From contig JAFADP010000031.1 of NCBI GenBank assembly GCA_023424785.1, positions 10,411 to 74,410 of the forward strand: 64,000 nucleotides of DNA, read 5' to 3'. Numbering within the stretch: the first letter of the stretch is position 1; each line of letters begins with the position of its first letter. The notes under the pieces were generated by a model. That model made no database searches, was not told the DNA's origin, and was given only the letters and a program-made list of their open reading frames with translations. The stretch comes from Bacillota bacterium (GTDB taxonomy: Bacteria; Bacillota; Clostridia; Clostridiales; Clostridiaceae). The translations under genes and the position numbers were made by a program. Below are positions 9,064-18,742 of the stretch, piece after piece.

Positions 9064-9948
9064 ATGGAAAGTAAAATTTTTAATGAGGACTTTTTTAAAA
9101 AGCTAAATAAAATTCATTTAAATTTGAATCTTAAAATATCAAAGGGGTATCAAGGGGGAAGAAAGTCCCAAGCAAAAGGGGTATCTGTAGAATTTTCTGA
9201 TTTTAGAGAGTATGTTCCAGGAGATGATTTTAGAAGAATTGACTGGAATGCCTATGGAAGGTTAGATAAATTATTTATAAAAGTTTTTATGGAAGAAAGA
9301 GAAGCTGTTTTTAATATATTCTTAGATAAAAGTAAGTCTATGGATTACGGTGAGAAGAATAAAAAGAATACATCTCTTCAAGTTGTAGGTGCTTTAAGTT
9401 ATATAGCTTTAAATAATTTAGATAGAGTAAATGTAAATATTATAGAAGAGGATAAGTTGTATGAATTAAAAGGTGGTACAGGGAAAAAAGGCTTCCAAAG
9501 TATATTAAAACAACTTGAAACTTTAGAGTTTAGTGGAAAAACAAAGCTTTCAGACTCTATAACTAAAAGAAGAATAAATAATAAAGGTGTATCTATAATA
9601 ATATCTGATTTCTTTTGTAATGAAGGGCTAGATACTCTTGAGCAAGGATTAAAATATTTAGCATATAAAAAGCAAGAAATAGTTTTAGTTCAAGTACTTT
9701 GTGAAGAAGAAATAAATCCAAGCATTGAAGATGAAGTTACTTTAATAGATAAGGAAACAGGAGAAAATATAAAATTAAGTATAAACTCAAAAGTAATAGA
9801 AGAGTATAAAAAAGCCTTAAAAGATTTTAATAATAAGCTAGAAAAACTAGTTAAGAAATATAATGGAAAAGTTATTTTTACAAATACAAACATGAGCTTA
9901 GAGGAAATAATTCTAGGGGAATTTGGAAGAAATAGAGTTATTAATTAA
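9064..9948 (+). CDS. DUF58 domain protein (VWA-like)
   Basis: A 294-residue protein with the DUF58 core EFSDFREYVPGDDFRRIDW near residues 44-62, followed by a VWA-like segment (FLDKSKSMDYG) whose DxSxS-like motif reads DKSKS. DUF58 proteins are the standard neighbours of MoxR ATPases. The protein has no signal peptide or clear membrane helix, so it is probably cytoplasmic or membrane-associated. It starts 3 nt after the MoxR stop with only a weak ribosome site, suggesting translational coupling. The family is sure; the precise role is unknown. Confidence 0.92.
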   Translation: MESKIFNEDFFKKLNKIHLNLNLKISKGYQGGRKSQAKGVSVEFSDFREYVPGDDFRRIDWNAYGRLDKLFIKVFMEEREAVFNIFLDKSKSMDYGEKNKKNTSLQVVGALSYIALNNLDRVNVNIIEEDKLYELKGGTGKKGFQSILKQLETLEFSGKTKLSDSITKRRINNKGVSIIISDFFCNEGLDTLEQGLKYLAYKKQEIVLVQVLCEEEINPSIEDEVTLIDKETGENIKLSINSKVIEEYKKALKDFNNKLEKLVKKYNGKVIFTNTNMSLEEIILGEFGRNRVIN

Positions 9949-9962
9949 AAGGAGGGGGAAGA

Positions 9963-11729
9963 GTGGGGATAAGTAATTTATGGCCATTAGTTTTAAGTGT
10001 AAGTATACCAATGGTTATAGCACTATATATATTAAAAAGAAAATACAAAGAAAAAGAAATTTCATCTTCTCTTTTGTGGATGGAGGCTTATAAAAATTCA
10101 ATAGCTAATACTCCATGGGAAAAACTTAAGGTTAATATTATGATGTTTCTTCAGATAATAGTATTATTACTACTTATATTTGCTCTTATGAATCCATTTT
10201 TAAATATAGGAGGAAAGACCTATAAAAATTTAATAGTTGTTATTGATAATACTGCAAGTATGAGTACTCTATATAAAGAAGATAAAACTAGACTTAATGA
10301 AGCAAAGAGAATTGTTAAAGAATATATATCATCTATTAAAGAAGATACTGAAAATTATATAATTTCATACAATGGAAGTGGAAACTATAATATGGTTAGT
10401 GATTTAGATGATATAAATCAAGGTTATGGTAGTGGAGCTGTATCTGATGTATTATCATATGTTAAAGCATTAGGAGAAGGTCTTGAAGGATATGAAGTTT
10501 TAGTTATAACAGATAAAAATTTAGATTTAGGAGAAATTAATGGAACTGTAGTATCCTTAGCTAATAGTGGAGAAAATGCAAGTATAACAAACTTGGCTCA
10601 TAAGTTTACAGATGATGGAATTAAAATAATAGCAACTATAAAAAATAACGGAGATTCTGATTATAGTGGAGATTTTTCATTATATGGAGAAGATAATTTG
10701 TTAGAAGTAAAAACTGTTGAGCTTACTAAAGGTGAAAGTATAACATTAAATTATACCTATGAAGATCTTAACTATAAATATTTAAAAGGAGAACTTTCAA
10801 AAAATGATTTAGTAAGTGGAGATAATACTTATTACGATGTTATTGGAAGTAATAAAGAGAAAAAAATATTATTAATAACAGAGAAAAATGTATTCTTAGA
10901 AAAAAGTTTTAGTAACTTAGAAAATGTAAGTTTATATAAAACAAATGATGTTAATAATATACCAAATGAAGAATATGATTTATATGTATTTGATAATGTT
11001 ACTCCTAAAATTATGCCAAAGTCAGGAGGATTACTATTTATAAACCCTGAAAGTAATGAGTTTTTTAATTTAGAAAATATATCAGAAACTAAAGAAGGAA
11101 TGTCTGTTGAAGAAGAACTTCCAACTTATCTTAAAAATATGAGTTTTGTAATTTCAGATTATAAAAAAATAGAAGTACCGTACTATGGAAAAGCCCTATT
11201 AAAAGCAGGAAATGATACTGTTGCTTTTGTAGGAGAAGTAGATGGAAGAAGTATAGGGGCAATAGGTTTTGATATTCATAATAGTGATATAGCTCTAAAA
11301 AAAGAGTTTCCAGTATTTATGTATGAATTAGAAGAAATGATGATAAATTCAGGTGCATTATATAAAAATAACTTTACTTGTGGTGATGAAATTGTAGTAA
11401 AGGGAAGTACAGAAAGTGAAGAAATAAAAATAACTACTCCTAATAAAGAAACTACTAAAATAAATAGAGGAGAATCTTATGAAAATTATTCGTCTCTAGG
11501 AATTTATAAGTTAAAAGAAGTAATTGGTGAAGAAGATAAAGAAGAGCTATTTTCAATAAATTACCCTTCAGAAGAAAGTATAGTTGATAATGAAGTAGTT
11601 GGTGAAAATAGCAATGAAAAAGAACAAAGTAAAATTTTAAAGAAAGGTTTAAGTTTAAGTCCAATAATATTATTAGGAGCAATAGTACTTTTATTAATAG
11701 AATGGATATTATACTTAAAAGGAAATTAA
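9963..11729 (+). CDS. BatA-like membrane protein with VWA domain
   Basis: A 588-residue protein. The N-terminus matches the aerotolerance-regulator (BatA) N-terminal region: helix LWPLVLSVSIPMVIALYIL, then KEKEISSSLLW, then a second helix IMMFLQIIVLLLLIFALMNP. A VWA domain starts near residue 90 with VVIDNTASM; the metal-site motif DxSxS reads DNTAS, with Thr in place of the first Ser. A large extracellular region and a C-terminal helix (IILLGAIVLLLIEWILYL) complete it. The GTG start at 9963 follows AGGAGGGGGAA. It probably forms a membrane complex with the next VWA protein, served by MoxR (inference from operon type). Confidence 0.88.
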   Translation: MGISNLWPLVLSVSIPMVIALYILKRKYKEKEISSSLLWMEAYKNSIANTPWEKLKVNIMMFLQIIVLLLLIFALMNPFLNIGGKTYKNLIVVIDNTASMSTLYKEDKTRLNEAKRIVKEYISSIKEDTENYIISYNGSGNYNMVSDLDDINQGYGSGAVSDVLSYVKALGEGLEGYEVLVITDKNLDLGEINGTVVSLANSGENASITNLAHKFTDDGIKIIATIKNNGDSDYSGDFSLYGEDNLLEVKTVELTKGESITLNYTYEDLNYKYLKGELSKNDLVSGDNTYYDVIGSNKEKKILLITEKNVFLEKSFSNLENVSLYKTNDVNNIPNEEYDLYVFDNVTPKIMPKSGGLLFINPESNEFFNLENISETKEGMSVEEELPTYLKNMSFVISDYKKIEVPYYGKALLKAGNDTVAFVGEVDGRSIGAIGFDIHNSDIALKKEFPVFMYELEEMMINSGALYKNNFTCGDEIVVKGSTESEEIKITTPNKETTKINRGESYENYSSLGIYKLKEVIGEEDKEELFSINYPSEESIVDNEVVGENSNEKEQSKILKKGLSLSPIILLGAIVLLLIEWILYLKGN

Positions 11730-11739
11730 GGTGAGTTAT

Positions 11740-14493
11740 ATGGGAATAGAGATTACAAGATTATATGCATTTATTCTAATACCAATTATTTTAATTTCAA
11801 TGTACTTTGTTTTAAAAAAGTTTAATAAGTTAAGAAGAAATAATAAGGTCATTTTAATAAACAGAATAATAATTATACTTCTTATTATAATAGGTATGGC
11901 AGATATAACATTATCTATAAGAGGGAAAAATATATCTACAGTATTTTTATTAGATATATCAGATAGTATGAGTGCATTTAAGGAAAATGGTATAGATTTT
12001 ATAAACGAAGCACTGAATAATATTCCTAAAAATAATAAAGCAGGAGTAGTTGTATTTGGAGATAATTCTGCTATTGATAAAATTATGGATGCTAAAGATG
12101 AGTATAGAGGAATAAAATCAGCGCCACTAGTAAGTGCAACTAATATTGAAGAAGCTATAAATACTTCTTTTTCATTATTTGATAAAAACGCATCAAAAAG
12201 AATAGTACTTATTACAGATGGAGAAGAAAATAAAGGAAACCTATTAAATACAATACCATTATTAAGTAAAGAGAATGTAGATTTAAAAGTGTATAAGGTT
12301 ACTAATAAAAATGGTGATGAGGTATATGTAGAGGATGTAAAAGTTCCTGATAATATTTCAATTGGTGAAGAATTTGCAGTAAATATATCTATACAATCCA
12401 ATGTTCAAACAAAAGCTAAATTAACATTATTTTCTGGAAGAGAGAAAAAGGGTGAGCAAGAAGTAGAACTACAAAAAGGAAGTAATAATTTTGTATTTAA
12501 AGATGTTCAAACTACAGGTGGTTTTAAGTCTTATAGAGTTTTAATAGAAGCAGAAAGTGATACAAATAAAATAAATAATGAATATAGTTGTTACACTAAT
12601 GTTATTTCTAAACCTAATATATTAGTTATAGAAGGAAGTAGTGGAAGTGCAACAGGAGTTATAGAAACATTAGATATATCAAGTTGTGATTATAAAACTA
12701 TATCTCCAACTAATGCACCAAGAACCTTAAATGAATTATTAGAATATAAAACTATAGTTATGTGTGATGTTCATAAGGATGACTTAAATGAAGGTTTTAT
12801 GAATAACATAGAATCTTATGTTAAAGATTATGGTGGAGGTGTAGTTACTTTTGGAGGGGAGAATTCATATGCATTAGGAGGATATAGAAATACTGCGCTA
12901 GAAAAAATTCTTCCAGTAAATATGGATAAGAAGGGGAAAAATGAAGTACCTTCAATAAGTATAAGTTTAATAATAGATAAATCAGGAAGCATGTCATCTG
13001 GAAATGGAGAAGTTAGCAAATTAACACTAGCAAAGGAAGCTGCTATGAATGCATTAGAAAGTTTAAAAGAAGGAGATAAAATAAATGTTATAGCCTTTGA
13101 TGATACTTATCAAAATGTAGTAGAAATGCAGGATGCTTCTAAAAAAGATGACATAAAAGAAATGATTGCAGGAATATCTATAGGAGGAGGAACTTCTATA
13201 TATCCAGCTTTAGAGCAAGGGTATAAGGCTCAATTAGATTCAGGGTGTAAAATAAAGCATATTGTTTTATTAACTGATGGACAAGATTCTTTTTCATTAA
13301 GTAATTATGAAGAACTAATAAAAAATATTAATAAGGCAGGAATAACTATTTCAACAGTATCTGTAGGCACAGATGCAGATACAAACCTTTTAGAAACTAT
13401 ATCTCAAAAAGGTAATGGAAGGTATTATCACACAGATCAATATACAGATATTCCAAGAATATTTGCAAAGGAAGTACTGTTATCTGCAGGAACTTATATA
13501 ATAAATGAAGAATTTACTCCTGTAGTTTCAAGCAATAGTGAAATTTTAAGTGGGATTAATGTAAGTGAAGGAATACCTAATTTAAAAGGATATATAGGAA
13601 CATCAATAAAAGATACGGCTACAGAAATATTTACATCAAACCACGATGAACCAATACTTGCAAGTTATCGATATGGGCTTGGAAAAACAGTAAGCTGGAC
13701 ATCTGATATTAATGGACAATGGAGCAGCGATTACTTAACTTGGGATAAAGGAGCACAGTTAATAAAAAATACTATTTATTGGACAATTCCAGAGTTAAGT
13801 GATGAAGGAAAACTTTCTATAACTCAAGATGGAAATGAAGCAGTAATAGAATTTTATAGTGCTTCAACATCAGATAAAACAAAAATAAAAGCTGTTTATA
13901 ATAATGAAGATGGTGAAGGTGGAGAATTAGAATTAACTCAAGATGAACCAGGAAAGTTTACAGGAAGAGTAAAAATAGGAGATACAGGTTTTTATACTTT
14001 TAATATTAGAGAAGAAGAGGATGGAAATATCATAAATAGCTATAATGGAGCCTTCTCAATGCAATATTCTGATGAGTATAAGTTTAATAAAAATAAAGAA
14101 AAGATTGATTCATTAGTAAGTGAAGTAAAAGGAACCTTTATAAACTTACCTAAAGACGTATTTAGTGGAGAACTTAAATTTGCTTATAAAAAGATAAATC
14201 TAACTAATATTGTTTTAGTAATAGCATTAATACTATTTTTCTTAGATATAGTTTATAGAAGGTTAAATTTAGATTTTTCTAAGTACTTCAAAAAGAAGAA
14301 GTTTGAAAAACATAAACTTAAGAAAGTTAATATAAAAGAAGAAAAGAAAAATATTAATGAAGAGATTTTAGTAACAGAAGAAGTTAATGAAAAGAAAAAA
14401 GTAAAAGAAAAGAAATCTAAACAAGATAAAAAGAAAAAAAAAGAAAACTTAGATGTTTCATCTTTATTAAATAAAAAGAAGAAATATGAATAA
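11740..14493 (+). CDS. Membrane protein with two VWA domains and an amidotransferase-like domain
   Basis: A 917-residue protein. Two N-terminal helices (AFILIPIILISMYFVL; IIIILLIIIGMADITL) precede VWA domain 1 with an intact metal site, DISDSMS. A glutamine-amidotransferase-like Rossmann domain follows (around VKDYGGGVVTFGGENSYA), then VWA domain 2 with DKSGSMS and TDGQDS. A C-terminal helix (IVLVIALILFFLDIVY) and a very Lys-rich cytoplasmic tail end it. The amidotransferase-like part shows no obvious catalytic triad. I chose ATG 11740 because AAGGTGAG lies 5 nt upstream; the in-frame GTG at 11731 is an alternative. It is the last gene of the operon and is followed by a strong terminator. Confidence 0.88.
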   Translation: MGIEITRLYAFILIPIILISMYFVLKKFNKLRRNNKVILINRIIIILLIIIGMADITLSIRGKNISTVFLLDISDSMSAFKENGIDFINEALNNIPKNNKAGVVVFGDNSAIDKIMDAKDEYRGIKSAPLVSATNIEEAINTSFSLFDKNASKRIVLITDGEENKGNLLNTIPLLSKENVDLKVYKVTNKNGDEVYVEDVKVPDNISIGEEFAVNISIQSNVQTKAKLTLFSGREKKGEQEVELQKGSNNFVFKDVQTTGGFKSYRVLIEAESDTNKINNEYSCYTNVISKPNILVIEGSSGSATGVIETLDISSCDYKTISPTNAPRTLNELLEYKTIVMCDVHKDDLNEGFMNNIESYVKDYGGGVVTFGGENSYALGGYRNTALEKILPVNMDKKGKNEVPSISISLIIDKSGSMSSGNGEVSKLTLAKEAAMNALESLKEGDKINVIAFDDTYQNVVEMQDASKKDDIKEMIAGISIGGGTSIYPALEQGYKAQLDSGCKIKHIVLLTDGQDSFSLSNYEELIKNINKAGITISTVSVGTDADTNLLETISQKGNGRYYHTDQYTDIPRIFAKEVLLSAGTYIINEEFTPVVSSNSEILSGINVSEGIPNLKGYIGTSIKDTATEIFTSNHDEPILASYRYGLGKTVSWTSDINGQWSSDYLTWDKGAQLIKNTIYWTIPELSDEGKLSITQDGNEAVIEFYSASTSDKTKIKAVYNNEDGEGGELELTQDEPGKFTGRVKIGDTGFYTFNIREEEDGNIINSYNGAFSMQYSDEYKFNKNKEKIDSLVSEVKGTFINLPKDVFSGELKFAYKKINLTNIVLVIALILFFLDIVYRRLNLDFSKYFKKKKFEKHKLKKVNIKEEKKNINEEILVTEEVNEKKKVKEKKSKQDKKKKKENLDVSSLLNKKKKYE

Positions 14494-14497
14494 GTTA

Positions 14498-14539
14498 AAA
14501 AGTAGCTATCTAAATTATAAAGTTTAGATAGCTACTTTT
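14498..14539. terminator. Bidirectional terminator after the MoxR-type operon
   Basis: A perfect 17-bp stem (14498-14514 with 14523-14539) around an 8-nt loop, A-rich on the left and followed by T's on the right. It serves the plus-strand operon and the convergent short-chain dehydrogenase gene. Confidence 0.88.
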
Positions 14540-14542
14540 TTA

Positions 14543-15409
14543 TTAGCTATCTACCATTGTACCACCGTTAACATGAATAACTTGACCAGTTACATATGAA
14601 GAATCATCAGAGGCTAAGTAAACATAGGCAGGGGCTAATTCAAATGGCTGACCAGCTCTTTTCATTGGAACATCTGAACCAAAGTTAGCTACTTCTTCAG
14701 CTGAGAAGCTTGATACAATAAGTGGAGTCCATATAGGACCAGGTGCTACAGCATTTACTCTTATATTTTCATCAACTAAAGATTGAGATAATGACCTAGT
14801 TAAGGTGACTACAGCACCTTTTGTTGCAGAGTAATCTATAAGCCTAACATTATCTTGGTATGCTACAACAGAGGCAGTATTAACTATTGTACTTCCTTTT
14901 TTCATGTAAGGAAGAGCTGTTTGTATAATATAAAACATAGGATATATGTTCACAGAGAAAGTAGTTTGTATTTGGCAAGAAGATATGTTATTTATACTAC
15001 TTTGGGTAAATTGTACACCAGCATTATTTATTAATATATCTAAACAATTAAAATGTTTAATAGTTTCATCTACTATTTTTGAACATACATCTTTATTAGA
15101 AATATCTCCAGGAATTAATATGCATTCTCCTCCATAATGCTCGATATATTTTTTTGTTAATTTAGCATCATCATCTTCATAAAGATAAGATATAGCTAAA
15201 TTTGCACCTTCCTTAGCAAAAGCAATTGCAACAGCTCTTCCTATACCACTATCTCCACCAGTTATTAATGCAACTTTATTTTTTAGTTTTCCACTACCTT
15301 TATAATCAGGATTATCAAAAATAGGAGGCGGATACATTAATGATTCGATTCCAGGTTGTATGCATTGATGTTGAGGTGGAAAGCTTCTTGGTAATTTATC
15401 AAAATCCAT
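14543..15409 (-). CDS. Short-chain dehydrogenase/reductase (general-stress YdaD/YhxD-like)
   Basis: A 288-residue NAD(P)-dependent oxidoreductase. The cofactor loop is TGGDSGIGRA, the structural motif is NNAG, and the active site is Ser in NTASVVAYQ with Tyr/Lys in YSATKGA; the C-terminus has VTGQVIHVNGG. The ~45-residue N-terminal extension (QHQCIQPGIE) is typical of the long SDR subgroup that includes Bacillus general stress proteins. The ribosome site AGGAG precedes ATG. It is divergent from the FAD/Rieske gene, so the 105-bp gap carries both promoters. The substrate is not predictable. Confidence 0.9.
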   Translation of the reverse strand: MDFDKLPRSFPPQHQCIQPGIESLMYPPPIFDNPDYKGSGKLKNKVALITGGDSGIGRAVAIAFAKEGANLAISYLYEDDDAKLTKKYIEHYGGECILIPGDISNKDVCSKIVDETIKHFNCLDILINNAGVQFTQSSINNISSCQIQTTFSVNIYPMFYIIQTALPYMKKGSTIVNTASVVAYQDNVRLIDYSATKGAVVTLTRSLSQSLVDENIRVNAVAPGPIWTPLIVSSFSAEEVANFGSDVPMKRAGQPFELAPAYVYLASDDSSYVTGQVIHVNGGTMVDS

Positions 15410-15514
15410 ACACTTCTCCTAATATATTTTTTACAGTTTATTATATGTAGTTAGTTTATTAATATGAGAGATTAAATTATAAGAAAAATGGAATAATAAT
15501 TTTGAGGTGATGAA

Positions 15515-16948
15515 ATGGAATCAGTATGGAGTAAAAGTGTTAATTTTAAGAAAAGAGAAGCTTTAAATAAAGATATAGAATGTGAAGTAGCTGTAATAGG
15601 GGCAGGAATAACAGGGATTTTAATAGGATATGTGCTTCAAAAAGATAATAAGGATGTAGTAATAATTGAAGGAAAGACTATTTGTAGTGGAAATACAAAA
15701 AATACAACAGCTAAAATAACATCACAACATGATGTTATATATAATAAGCTAATTAAGGAGTTTGGAGTAGAAAGAGCGAGACAATATGCTCAAGGAAATG
15801 AGGCTGCAATTAAAGAATATAAAAAAATAATTGAGGAAGAGGATATAGATTGTGATTTTGAAGAAAAGGATGCTTATGTATATTCATTAGAAAGTAATGA
15901 TGAATTAATAGCAGAATATGAAGCTGTTAAAAAGTTAGGAATAGACGCAGAGTTAACTAATAAAGTTAAATTACCTTTTGATGTTAAAACATCATTGAAA
16001 TTTAGAAATCAAGCTCAGTTTAATCCATTAAAGTTTTTAAGTCAATTATCGGAGAAGTTAAAAATATATGAAAATACTATGGCAATAGATATTAAAGATA
16101 ATATTGTTATAACGGATAAAGGAGAAATAAAAGCTAAGTATATAGTAGTTGCAACTCAATTTCCTTTTTTAAATATGCCAGGATATTATTTTATGAGAAT
16201 GCATCAAGATAGATCTTATGTCATAGCTTTAGAAAATGCAGATAATGTAGATGGAATGTATATAGATTTAAATAAAAAAGGATATTCATTTAGAAATTAT
16301 AAGGACTTATTACTTCTTGGAGGAGAGTCTCAAAGAACTGGAGAAAATGAAAATGGTGGAGCTTATGATGCAATAAGACGTTTTGCAAAGAGTATTTATC
16401 CAAATGCCAAAGAGAAGTATCATTGGTCTGCACAAGATTGTATACCAATAGATAATATTCCATATATAGGATTATACTCTAAAAGTTTAGAAAATGTGTA
16501 TGTGGCAACAGGATTTAAAAAGTGGGGAATGACAACATCAATGCTATCAGCAATGATAATAAGGGATATGATTTTAGGAAAAGAGAATGAGTTTGCAGAA
16601 ATTTTTTCACCAACTAGATTTGATATGACAGCATCAATGAAAAATGCAGCGAATGATTTAGCTATAACAGCTAAAAACTTTATTGCTCAAAAAGTTAGTA
16701 TCCCAGAAGAACATTTAGAAGATATTGAAGAAGGGTATGGCAAAATCATTGAATTAAATGGAGATAAAATAGGAGTATATAAAGATAATGATGGAAAGGT
16801 TTATTATGTAACTACAAAATGTCCTCATTTAGGGTGTGAATTAAAATGGAATGAAGATGAGCTATCGTGGGATTGTCCATGTCATGGTTCAAGATTTAAT
16901 TATAAGGGAGAGTGGATACAAGGACCAGCTACTAAACCACTTAAATAA
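15515..16948 (+). CDS. FAD-dependent oxidoreductase with C-terminal Rieske 2Fe-2S domain
   Basis: A 477-residue two-domain protein. The N-terminal DAO-type FAD domain has the dinucleotide fold GAGITG near residue 29 and IIEGKTICSGNTKNTTAK, where a conserved Lys/Thr-rich loop is usual. The C-terminal Rieske domain has CPHLGC (Cys436, His438) and CPCHGSRF (Cys454, His457), giving the two Cys and two His cluster ligands. The layout matches Bacillus YhfW-type proteins. It is cytoplasmic, with no signal peptide. It is divergent from the SDR gene and appears to be alone. The reaction is unknown; an NAD- or thiol-linked redox role is inference. Confidence 0.9.
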   Translation: MESVWSKSVNFKKREALNKDIECEVAVIGAGITGILIGYVLQKDNKDVVIIEGKTICSGNTKNTTAKITSQHDVIYNKLIKEFGVERARQYAQGNEAAIKEYKKIIEEEDIDCDFEEKDAYVYSLESNDELIAEYEAVKKLGIDAELTNKVKLPFDVKTSLKFRNQAQFNPLKFLSQLSEKLKIYENTMAIDIKDNIVITDKGEIKAKYIVVATQFPFLNMPGYYFMRMHQDRSYVIALENADNVDGMYIDLNKKGYSFRNYKDLLLLGGESQRTGENENGGAYDAIRRFAKSIYPNAKEKYHWSAQDCIPIDNIPYIGLYSKSLENVYVATGFKKWGMTTSMLSAMIIRDMILGKENEFAEIFSPTRFDMTASMKNAANDLAITAKNFIAQKVSIPEEHLEDIEEGYGKIIELNGDKIGVYKDNDGKVYYVTTKCPHLGCELKWNEDELSWDCPCHGSRFNYKGEWIQGPATKPLK

Positions 16949-17045
16949 AACAATGATTCTTATTTCTCATAATTTAAACCAGTAATAAAAAGTATGATAA
17001 AATTAATTATATAAATTTTACTAAACTTATTATAGGAGATAAAAT

Positions 17046-17708
17046 ATGAGGAAGATAGAAGCTGTAATATTTGATATGGATGGAGTAATATTTGATACAG
17101 AAAGAGTGTACCTAGAAGACTGGATAAAAGTATTTAAACAATATGGATATGATATGAAAAAAGAAATATATGTATCTGTTATGGGAACAGGACGTAAGAA
17201 TGTAAAAAGAGTATTTATAAAAGAATTTGGAAAAGAACTTCCAATAGAAGAAATGTACATAATAAAAGATAAATTATTAGTTGAAGCAATAGAAAATAAT
17301 AAAATTCCACTAAAATTAGGTGCAATTGAACTTCTGGATTTCTTAAGAGATAATGGATGTAAGATTGCTCTTGCTACATCTGCAAAAAGAGATAGAATGG
17401 AAAAGCAATTAAATGGTGTTAATATTAAAGAAAAATTTGATACATTAGTATGTGGTGACGATGTAGAAAGAGCTAAACCAAATCCAGATATATTTTTAAA
17501 AACTGCTAATAAACTTGGAGTAAGTCCAGAAAATTGTATAGTAGTAGAAGATTCATGTGCAGGTATAGAAGCAGCACATAATGCAAAAATGATGGGACTA
17601 CATGTAGAAGATTTAAAAGAAGCAGATGAAACTATAAAAAAATATTGCTATGAAAATTTTAAAGATTTAATAGAAATAAAAGAATTTATAAGAAAGAATT
17701 TTATATAA
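17046..17708 (+). CDS. HAD-superfamily phosphatase/phosphomutase (beta-phosphoglucomutase-like)
   Basis: A 220-residue HAD hydrolase of the subfamily with a helical cap. Motif I is FDMDGVIFDT (nucleophile Asp in DMD), motif II is ATSAKRD, the conserved Lys is in RAKPNPDIF, and motif IV is VVEDSCAGIEAA. Family members dephosphorylate or isomerise small sugar phosphates. The ribosome site AGGAGATAAAAT precedes ATG 17046. It is followed within 45 nt by the hydroxyacid dehydrogenase and KdgT permease genes, so a sugar-acid route is possible (inference). The true substrate is open. Confidence 0.9.
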   Translation: MRKIEAVIFDMDGVIFDTERVYLEDWIKVFKQYGYDMKKEIYVSVMGTGRKNVKRVFIKEFGKELPIEEMYIIKDKLLVEAIENNKIPLKLGAIELLDFLRDNGCKIALATSAKRDRMEKQLNGVNIKEKFDTLVCGDDVERAKPNPDIFLKTANKLGVSPENCIVVEDSCAGIEAAHNAKMMGLHVEDLKEADETIKKYCYENFKDLIEIKEFIRKNFI

Positions 17709-17752
17709 TATCATAGATTTAATTACAAAAGATAAATTAATTGGAGGGCACT

Positions 17753-18742
17753 ATGAAGATTGTAGCTTATGATGTAAGAAATGATGAAATTAGTGATTTT
17801 GATAACTTAGCAGAAAGTTTAGGAGTAGAAATTGTATATGTAAGAGAGCATTTAACAGAAACTACAGTTTACTTAAGTGAAGGATGCGATGGGGTAACTA
17901 TATTAGGACATAGTTATATAGGGGCAGAAATATTAGATAAGCTTAAGGAATTTAATATAAAGTTTTTATCAACTAGAACAGCAGGATATAATCATATAGA
18001 TATTAAATATGCAAATGAAATTGGAATAAGAGTAAGTAATGCTGATTATGCACCAAATGGAGTTGCAGATTTTACAGTAATGCTTATACTAATGTGCATT
18101 AGACATTATAAACAAGCTTTATTTAGAGGAAATGTTAATGATTACTCATTAGTAGGACTTCAAGGGAAAGAAATGAGAAATCTTACTATTGGAGTTATAG
18201 GTACAGGAAGAATTGGAGCATCTGTAATAGAAAACTTACAAGGTTTTGGTAGCAAGATTTTAGCTTATGATGTTTATAAAAATGAAGGTTTAAAAGATAA
18301 GGTTGAATATGTTGATTTAGATACATTATATAAAGAATGTGATGTTATAACACTTCATACACCATTATTTGATAGTACATATCATATGATAAATAAAGAA
18401 TCTATAAGTAAGATGAAAGATGGAGTTGTTCTTGTAAACTGTGCAAGAGGAGAGCTTATGGATCTTCCAGATTTAATAGATGGTATTGAAAGTAGAAAAA
18501 TAGGTGCATTAGGTCTAGATGTTATAGAAAATGAAGAAGGAATATACCATATGGATAGACGTACAGATATTATAATTAATAGAGAAATGGCATACTTAAG
18601 ACAATTCCCAAATGTTATAATGACACAACATATGGCTTTCTATACAAAAGAGGCTGTTACAAGTATGGTTAGCTGTGGAATAAATAGTTTAATTTCTTTT
18701 ATTAAAGAAGGAAATACTAGACACGAGGTAAAATTAAAGTAG
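17753..18742 (+). CDS. D-2-hydroxyacid dehydrogenase (D-lactate dehydrogenase/VanH-like)
   Basis: A 329-residue NAD-dependent dehydrogenase that interconverts a 2-keto acid and a D-2-hydroxy acid. The nucleotide fold is GVIGTGRIGA, and the catalytic set is Arg in NCARGELMD, Glu in DVIENEEG and His in MTQHMAFYT. YAPNGVADFTVMLI is typical of the D-LDH/VanH group. I chose ATG 17753 because GGAGGG lies just before it; a longer frame from TTG 17741 would translate the ribosome site. The gene abuts the KdgT permease. No vancomycin-resistance ligase is nearby, so a resistance role is unlikely. Confidence 0.9.
   Translation: MKIVAYDVRNDEISDFDNLAESLGVEIVYVREHLTETTVYLSEGCDGVTILGHSYIGAEILDKLKEFNIKFLSTRTAGYNHIDIKYANEIGIRVSNADYAPNGVADFTVMLILMCIRHYKQALFRGNVNDYSLVGLQGKEMRNLTIGVIGTGRIGASVIENLQGFGSKILAYDVYKNEGLKDKVEYVDLDTLYKECDVITLHTPLFDSTYHMINKESISKMKDGVVLVNCARGELMDLPDLIDGIESRKIGALGLDVIENEEGIYHMDRRTDIIINREMAYLRQFPNVIMTQHMAFYTKEAVTSMVSCGINSLISFIKEGNTRHEVKLK

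Noticed and set aside
11736..12401. Long 221-codon antisense frame on the minus strand
   Set aside because: It lies opposite the VWA protein with clear conserved motifs; the antisense product has no ribosome site, motif or plausible composition.
17753..18742. VanH of a vancomycin-resistance cluster
   Set aside because: No D-Ala-D-Lac ligase or VanX nearby; the neighbours are a HAD enzyme and a KDG permease.
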